In this document: positions 58,430 through 64,000 of the stretch, one piece after another
Layout: every line of letters begins with the position of its first letter
How positions within the stretch are numbered: position 1 is the first letter of the stretch
Assembly (NCBI RefSeq): GCF_963678635.1
Contig: NC_087064.1
Coordinates: 25,772,189 to 25,836,188, forward strand
Length of the DNA stretch: 64,000 nucleotides
DNA from: Symsagittifera roscoffensis
Taxonomy: Eukaryota; Xenacoelomorpha; Acoela; Convolutidae
Reading direction: 5' to 3'
Translations under genes and position numbers: made by a program
The notes under the pieces: generated by a model
What the model was told of the DNA's origin: nothing
The model's input: the letters and a program-made list of their open reading frames with translations, nothing else
Databases searched by the model: none

Positions 58430-58922
58430 AGGACGCGGAAATTTAGTTTATATTAATGAAAACATTGACTAGAACACTAATAGTTCTTTTTTATGTGAAA
58501 ACTTTTTTTTAAAATTAAAATTGGCAGGAACATCATCAACTTTGGTATAAAAGTCCTAACTCTACTAAAGAAAATAACCACCACCTAAAAAATTTGATCG
58601 CTAATTTGAACGAAACACAGTCAATTTCTCAACACTAATAATGGGAGACACAAATCTACCACAGATAGATTGGGAGGCCATGAGTACATTAAAAGATGAA
58701 AATAGCACTGAGCTCACCTTTATAGAGGCAGTACAAGACGCACTACTAACACAACATATCAAAGAGCCTACAAGGCTTGTTGGCAGAGACAAGGCATCAC
58801 TGATTGATGTTGTGATGTCAGACATAGTCTTAAAAGATCTAGACACCACGTTAGAGGCACCAATCGGAAAAAGTGACCACGTCCTTGTCAAGAATGATGT
58901 GCCAGTAAAGAGGGTTAAATGA
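58430..58922 (+). pseudogene. LINE B ORF2, endonuclease (C-terminal half)
   Basis: Pieces in different frames read GRGNLVYINENID, VYKSPNSTKENNHHLKNLI, LIMGDTNLPQIDWE (G-D-x-N) and PIGKSDHVLVK (S-D-H). These are the conserved C-terminal endonuclease motifs in the right order. The N-terminal half is not recognisable. The frame 58,641-58,922 is 93 codons. Confidence 0.72.
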
Positions 58923-58966
58923 AATGTAAAAACCGCAGAAAATATGAAAAGGGAGAATACCACTGA

Positions 58967-60352
58967 ATGAGCAAGCATCTAGCTGACCCAACGGTTCAGT
59001 TATATCCATGGGAAAAACTGAAAAACTGCATGAAAGAATTCGTGCCTTTAATTAAGATACGCAGCAGTGGCAACCAAATGCCGCTAGCAAGGGCGGTGCG
59101 CATGAAGCTAAAAGATAAAAAGAAAGCCTGGAAAACATTCAAAAACTATCAAACAGTCAAAAATTTAACTAATTGTAAAACCAAACGAAATGAAATTAGA
59201 TCTGCCACGCAATCGGAGGCACTCACACGTGAAAAAGAAATATCATCAAAAGTTAATACTAATCCGAAAAAGTTCTGGAGTTACGTACGCCAAAAAACTA
59301 CCATAAGAGAATCAATCCCCTCTTTAAAAAAACCAAATGGTATGCTAACTGACACAGACGACGAAAGGGCAGAAGTGCGCTCAAACTTCTTTGCATCGGT
59401 TTTCACTGACAAACCCCCCGGTAACTGGGAGATCAGCCCTCCACAAATGGCCAGCATTGATGACAACCTGGAGCTAACAATGAATGACATCCGAGAAGAA
59501 CTCAATCGGTTAGACACCTCAAAGTCGCCTGGACCAGATGGAGTTCATCCTAGGGTCCTATTTGAATTACGAAAAATCATCTTAAGACCACTTTTGATTA
59601 TTTTCCAAACCTCTTGGGAGACAAGCAAATTACCCGTAGACTGGAAGTTGGCTAACATTTTGGCAATATTCAAAAAAGTTAAAAAATCGATGGCAGATAA
59701 TTATAGACCAATCACTTTAACATCAAAAAATTGCAAGTTTTTCGAAAAGTTTGTTCGAAAGCTTTTAATGGATCAAATCAATGAAGAAGGGCTAATAACA
59801 AATGCACAATACGGTTTTCGATCTGGACGTTCACTGAACTTACAACTCCTGAAAGTAATTGATGACTTCACCAGGGCAATGGACAAACATGAAATTGTCG
59901 ACGTGATATACTTGGTTTTCAAGAAAGCCTTCGATTCGGTACCACACAAAAGACTGATCGGAATTCTAAGACAGTATGGAGTAATTGGAAGAACCTTGAA
60001 CTGGTTAACAGACTTTCTTTCGGGACGACAACAGCGAGTGGTAATTAACGATTCAAGATCCTCATGGCAGCCAGTAAAAAGTGAGATACCCCAGGGTTCA
60101 TTACTCTGCTCAGTACTGTTTTTAATATACATCAACACAATGCCGGACAAAGTAGCGTCGAAAATATATCTATTTGCTGACGATGCGAAATTATACCGTC
60201 AAATTGAAGACAAATCGGATGTAACACGCATACATGAAGATTTACAGTCACTAGAAATTTGGTCTGGCAAAAGTCCTTTGTCTTTTAATATCGACAAATG
60301 TGTTCACATGACAATAGGAACCAAGAAATTGGATATGGAGAGGAACTACTAA
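58967..60352 (+). pseudogene. LINE B ORF2, reverse transcriptase (461-codon open stretch)
   Basis: Longest transposon frame in the window. Motifs in order are KKFWSYVRQKT, SPGPDGVHPRVL, DWKLANILAIFKK, NYRPITLTSKNCKFFEKFV, YGFRSGRSL, YLVFKKAFDSVPH, IPQGSLLCSVLFLIYIN and FADDAKL. The first catalytic Asp of motif A (normally Y-L-D-F) is Val here (59,915-59,917), while F-A-D-D is intact. The enzyme is therefore almost certainly dead despite the long frame. ATG 58,967 is internal, because coding begins upstream with the endonuclease. Confidence 0.85.
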
Positions 60353-61008
60353 ATCAATGGCGAAAACATTAAAGAAGTGCACTTCGAAAAAGACCTGGGT
60401 ATCTGGCTTGACAACAAACTGACATTCGAAACACACATCACAATAAAGCCAGTAAGGCAAACGGCTTGATAGCAGTAATTGAGAAAAATTTCACTAAAGT
60501 CACGAAACAAGTATTTTTAAACATCTACAAATGCTTGATATTCGGCCACACTTCGAATTTTTGAACTTAATCTGGCGCCCAAATTGTCCAAGCATTAAAA
60601 GATCTTTGAAAACTATCAAAGAAGAGCGACGCGTCTAGTTAGTGGTATAAAAAATCTATCCTATCACGAACGCCTTAAAGAACTGAATCTATCATCGCTA
60701 GAATACAAGCGAAAAGAGGGACAATGTTAGAAATGTATAAAATCTGCATTGGTTTTTATGATAGGAATGCCACTGCGGGACTATTCGAGCGGAATGATAG
60801 GGATTCTAGAGGTAACGCATGTAAAGTAGTAGTACGTAAAGCAAATCTAGAAATGCGAAAAAATTTCTTCACGATAAGAGCACCTCTCGACTGGAACAAT
60901 CTGCCTCATGAAACAGTGCAAAGCAAGACCATCGACGAATTCAAGTGGAAACTGGACAAACATTGGAAAGCGATTGGAATTGACTCGTACGAATTCGAAC
61001 GGAGATAG
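60353..61008 (+). pseudogene. LINE B ORF2, C-terminal region
   Basis: After TAA at 60,350-60,352 the frame continues with KDLGIWLDNKLTFETHI and several breaks. The open stretch 60,724-61,008 follows (FTIRAPLDWNNLPHETVQSK and FKWKLDKHWKA), the typical LINE C-terminus. Confidence 0.72.
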
Positions 61009-61075
61009 GAAAGAACATTTGAAATGACCACAAGAGGCACTGCCTAATGGTCATAAAGAACTTGACTTGACTTAT

Positions 61076-61243
61076 ATGTTTGTGTTGTATCGCAAGTGGT
61101 GCGAAGCTCCGCTTCACCCTTGCGTTTCATTAAATTTGCTTTTAGAGGTGCGCACTCTTTGATTCCTTGCACTTTTTTGTTATCGTCCACAATATTTGGA
61201 GAAATAATTTTGTTCTTTCTAATGTTGTGCATATTCTTTTCAG
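61076..61243 (+). promoter_or_regulatory. Dynamin 5' flank or outron, ending in a splice acceptor
   Basis: AT-rich with a pyrimidine tract and TTCTTTCTAAT (possible branch site) followed by ATATTCTTTTCAG, whose CAG is at 61,241-61,243. The next 29 bases lead to the dynamin ATG. This could be the end of a 5' UTR intron or a trans-splice acceptor. Confidence 0.6.
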
Positions 61244-61272
61244 AGTGTTGGAACTCCTCTGTCAGTGTCAAA

Positions 61273-63867
61273 ATGGCATCTGGGAATTCGGGGATGCAAA
61301 ACTTGATCCCAATTGTGAATCGCCTGCAGGATGCGTTTAGTGCGGTTGGACTCAGTGCAGTAATTGATCTTCCACAAATAGCAGTCGTCGGAGGTCAAAG
61401 TGCTGGAAAATCGAGTGTACTTGAAAACTTTGTAGGCAGAGATTTTCTTCCTAGGGGATGTGGCATAGTCACGCGTCGACCGCTGATATTGCAGCTCATG
61501 CATGCTGAGACCGAGTATGCTGAGTTCGGTCATCAGCGTGGAAAGCGGTACTTCAATTTTAACGAAGTTAGACAGGAGATTGAAAATGAAACAGAGCGTA
61601 TGACGGGATCTAACAAAGGTATATCGCCTTTACCGATAACATTGCGGGTTTTTTCGCCAAATGTACTCAACTTAACATTGGTAGATCTGCCTGGGTTGAC
61701 AAAAGTTCCAGTAGGTGATCAGCCTGCCGACATTGAGACTCAAATTCGTGACATGATTCTCCAGTTTATTACTAAAGACAATTGTCTTATTCTGGCTGTA
61801 ACACCCGCTAACTCCGATCTTGCCAATTCGGATGCTTTGAAGTTAGCGAAAGAGACTGACCCCGAAGGAATGCGAACAATCGGGGTAATAACTAAGATTG
61901 ATCTCATGGACGAAGGAACAAATTGCAGGGATATATTAGAGAACAAGCTGTATCCTCTTAGACGTGGCTATATTGGGGTTATAAATAGAAGTCAAAAAGA
62001 CATCGACGGTCGAAAGGACATCAGGGCAGCGCTTCAATCGGAGAGACAGTTTTTTGTTGCCCATCCAGCGTATAGGCACCTTGTAGATCGACTAGGTACG
62101 CCTTTCCTCCAGAAAACACTTAATCAGCAGCTCACAAACCACATTCGTGATAATTTGCCTCAGTTCAGAAGTAAATTGCAGGGTCAAATGCTGGAGCTAG
62201 AAAAGGCCTGTAGTGAATTTAAGGACTACAGACCAGACGATCCGGGCAGAAAGACCAAAGCTCTTCTGACGCTTGTTCAGCAATTTAGCCAGGACTTCGA
62301 ACAATCAATTGAAGGAAGCGGAGAAGAAGTTGATGTACTTGAGCTGTCGGGTGGTGCCAAAATAAACAGAATATTTCATGAGCGGTTTCCTTATGAGCTG
62401 CAAAAATTAGACATGAGTATTGACAAAGAGCTGCGGCGTGAAATTATTCTGGCCATTAGAAACATTCGCGGTGTTAGATCTGGATTGTTCACGCCTGATA
62501 TGGCCTTCGAGGCAGTTGTGAAGAAGAAGATCATGAAACTAAAGGAACCTGCCCTAAAATGTGTGGATCAGGTGGTAACTGAGCTCAATCTGGTCGTCCG
62601 TAAATGCGGAGATAGAATGAATCAGTATCCTCGTCTGAGAGAGGAAACTGAGCGGATTCTCACGGCAAAAGTGAGAGAGCAAGAAATGAAAGCGAAAGAT
62701 CAGTTGCTGCTTCATTGTGAAATTGAGCTGGCATATATGAATACTAACCACGAAGACTTCATCGGATTTCAGAATGCAGCCAGCCCAAGTTCAGATTCCG
62801 CTAAAGATAAAAATGTCAGTAACCAGATGATTCGAAAAGGCTACCTGACTCTAAACATGGCACTTATGAAGGGTCGATCAAAGCCATACTGGTTTGTATT
62901 AACCTCTGAGTCTCTCTCATGGTACACGAAACCAGACCAGAAGGAGATGAAGTACCGCGTTAGTCTGGAGAACCTCCGAACTAAAGACATAGATATGGGG
63001 TATTTTTCGAAAAAATATGGCTTTTGTATATTCAACAGCAGTGGCGAGAATGTGTTCAAAGAACACGAAAGACTAGATCTCAGTTGTGAGACTGAAGACG
63101 AAAAGGAGGATTGGAAAGCCTCGCTCCTAAGAGCTGGAGTATACCCTGCTCGCGAAGAAGTTCCCGCTGAAGAAGTCGAATCTGAGGTGTCCGTAGATCC
63201 GCAACTCGACCGACAGGTGGAAATAATTAAATCGTTGATCGAATCATACATGTCGATTGTAAAGAAGAACACCCGAGATATCGTCCCAAAGACAGTCATG
63301 TTCTATTTAGTGAACAGTGTCAAAGACTATCTCTCAGCTGAAATGTTGGCTCAGCTGTACTCTCATGGTAACCAGGACTCCCTAATGGAGGAATCTCCAG
63401 AAGAGACTAGGCGTCGCGAGGAGTTACTTAGAATGTACAATGCTACAAAGCAAGCTCTCTCAATTATCGGAGATGTAGTTCTCTCAACCACCTCAACTCC
63501 TACACCAGCGCCAATTCAAGACGAATGGTTGCAGTCGAACGACTCTTCGCCTGGGTATAACAATAATAATTTAGGAACTCCAAATGCCATGGGACCTAGG
63601 TCCCTCTCTCCTGCTCCTGGGAACCGGAAGCCAATGGGAGGTAGTAACTCCGGATCCGTACAACCTCCGCCACGTCCGAACATTCCACAGCGTCCCGGAT
63701 CGATATCGTCGATTCCAAATTCAGGACAGCAGCAGCAACCAATGGTCCCTAGTAGACCAGGACAAGGTCAGGCACCGCCCATGGTCCCGCAGCGACCTGG
63801 ACCTGGAAATACTGCAGGGGGTCAAAGAGTCTTGCCGCCACCGATGGTCCCCCAACGACCGAAGTAA
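61273..63867 (+). CDS. Dynamin (large GTPase, endocytic vesicle fission)
   Basis: Single exon, 864 codons, ATG 61,273 to TAA 63,865-63,867. Dynamin polymerises around the necks of clathrin-coated pits and uses GTP hydrolysis to cut them. Seen in the sequence: G1 GGQSAGKS at residues 40-47, switch Thr67, G3 DLPG at 138-141, G4 TKID at 207-210, a middle/stalk region with LFTPDMAFE, and a PH domain at about 519-625 (IRKGYLTLN to [12 protein letters not shown]). A GED follows at about 641-738, and a proline-rich tail from about 745 with [11 protein letters not shown] and MVPQRP motifs for SH3 partners. Length matches the family (about 850-870). The frame is open 59 codons further upstream, but that stretch crosses a splice acceptor and is hydrophobic and unlike dynamin, so I start at MASGNSGMQ. 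It is intact with no missing key residue. A gene of this size without coding introns is unusual. A retrocopy is possible, but intact reading and a preceding acceptor favour a working gene. Confidence 0.95.
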   Translation: MASGNSGMQNLIPIVNRLQDAFSAVGLSAVIDLPQIAVVGGQSAGKSSVLENFVGRDFLPRGCGIVTRRPLILQLMHAETEYAEFGHQRGKRYFNFNEVRQEIENETERMTGSNKGISPLPITLRVFSPNVLNLTLVDLPGLTKVPVGDQPADIETQIRDMILQFITKDNCLILAVTPANSDLANSDALKLAKETDPEGMRTIGVITKIDLMDEGTNCRDILENKLYPLRRGYIGVINRSQKDIDGRKDIRAALQSERQFFVAHPAYRHLVDRLGTPFLQKTLNQQLTNHIRDNLPQFRSKLQGQMLELEKACSEFKDYRPDDPGRKTKALLTLVQQFSQDFEQSIEGSGEEVDVLELSGGAKINRIFHERFPYELQKLDMSIDKELRREIILAIRNIRGVRSGLFTPDMAFEAVVKKKIMKLKEPALKCVDQVVTELNLVVRKCGDRMNQYPRLREETERILTAKVREQEMKAKDQLLLHCEIELAYMNTNHEDFIGFQNAASPSSDSAKDKNVSNQMIRKGYLTLNMALMKGRSKPYWFVLTSESLSWYTKPDQKEMKYRVSLENLRTKDIDMGYFSKKYGFCIFNSSGENVFKEHERLDLSCETEDEKEDWKASLLRAGVYPAREEVPAEEVESEVSVDPQLDRQVEIIKSLIESYMSIVKKNTRDIVPKTVMFYLVNSVKDYLSAEMLAQLYSHGNQDSLMEESPEETRRREELLRMYNATKQALSIIGDVVLSTTSTPTPAPIQDEWLQSNDSSPGYNNNNLGTPNAMGPRSLSPAPGNRKPMGGSNSGSVQPPPRPNIPQRPGSISSIPNSGQQQQPMVPSRPGQGQAPPMVPQRPGPGNTAGGQRVLPPPMVPQRPK

Positions 63868-64000
63868 CAATAAGAAAAGTTTTATCCGAAATTGAAATGA
63901 AAATTGCAACCAAAACATGTAATCAACTTAGATTCGATTTATACCTGTACCACAATGTTAAAGGATAATGTCTCAATTTTGAATGATATGACCCTTAAAT
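63868..64000 (+). other. Start of dynamin 3' UTR
   Basis: No canonical AATAAA is found in the remaining 133 bases, so the UTR continues beyond the window. Confidence 0.5.

Larger units (their letters stand above)
56540..61075 (+). mobile_element. LINE B: nearly full-length CR1/L2-like non-LTR retrotransposon
   Basis: About 4.5 kb with a composite ORF1 and an EN-RT ORF2. It ends at a short TTGAC-type repeat (61,055-61,075). A simple-repeat 3' end without poly(A) is usual for CR1/L2 relatives. Frame breaks and a lost catalytic Asp show that this copy is inactive. It lies immediately upstream of the dynamin gene. Confidence 0.8.

Noticed and set aside
61096-61272. N-terminal extension of dynamin by 59 codons
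   Set aside because: The stretch is hydrophobic, unlike dynamin, and contains a clear splice acceptor. The family N-terminus is matched by the internal Met at 61,273.

Overview
The window looks like a repeat-dominated stretch of an invertebrate animal genome. The only intact host gene I can support is dynamin at the right end: a classical metazoan dynamin of 864 residues with GTPase, stalk, PH, GED and proline-rich regions, coded in one uninterrupted exon. Almost everything else is transposon- or virus-derived and mostly broken. I cannot name the species. AT-rich flanks, CR1-type LINEs, Polinton-like elements and a large gypsy-type LTR element fit many invertebrates, and a short-leader splice acceptor before dynamin leaves open a lineage with spliced-leader trans-splicing.

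Layout. 1-9,330: a GC-rich, frameshifted orphan coding region (here ORFx-long), reshuffled by tandem duplications, including a near-perfect 1,482-bp one. 9,331-14,585: nested non-coding direct repeats. 14,586-19,360 (T1) and 19,507-25,046 (T2): two tandem copies of a virus-like DNA element related to Polintons/Mavericks. Each carries on the minus strand a degenerate capsid-like gene followed by an adenain-like cysteine protease, and divergently on the plus strand a shorter homologue of the 1-9.3 kb orphan protein. T2 keeps a long inverted terminal repeat at both ends. The left repeat contains a tRNA-like block with A box, B box and T-run, and this block occurs four times in the window.

24,251-48,733: a very large gypsy-type LTR retrotransposon. 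Its 5' portion (flank, LTR, leader, gag) has been tandemly duplicated (24,251-30,650 and 30,651-37,188). The second copy continues through protease, RT/RNase H and integrase into about 5 kb of extra, unassigned, env-position coding sequence, and ends in a third LTR. LTRs lie at 25,051-25,427, 31,546-31,924 and 48,356-48,733. Catalytic residues of PR, RT and IN are mutated, so this copy is dead.

48,734-52,060: inverted-orientation copies of the 9-14 kb repeat family, including a foldback with arms of about 270 bp. 52,060-56,420: a minus-strand LINE (LINE A) that appears to sit inside an older LINE (LINE C). 56,540-61,075: a nearly full-length plus-strand LINE (LINE B) with a composite ORF1 (SGNH-like, basic, PHD and RRM-like parts) and EN-RT ORF2. 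It ends about 200 bp before the dynamin start codon.

The most novel material is the ORFx family. It occurs as a long GC-rich form at the left edge and as a compact form next to the capsid and protease genes of the Polinton-like elements, which suggests an uncharacterised protein carried by a virus-like mobile lineage.
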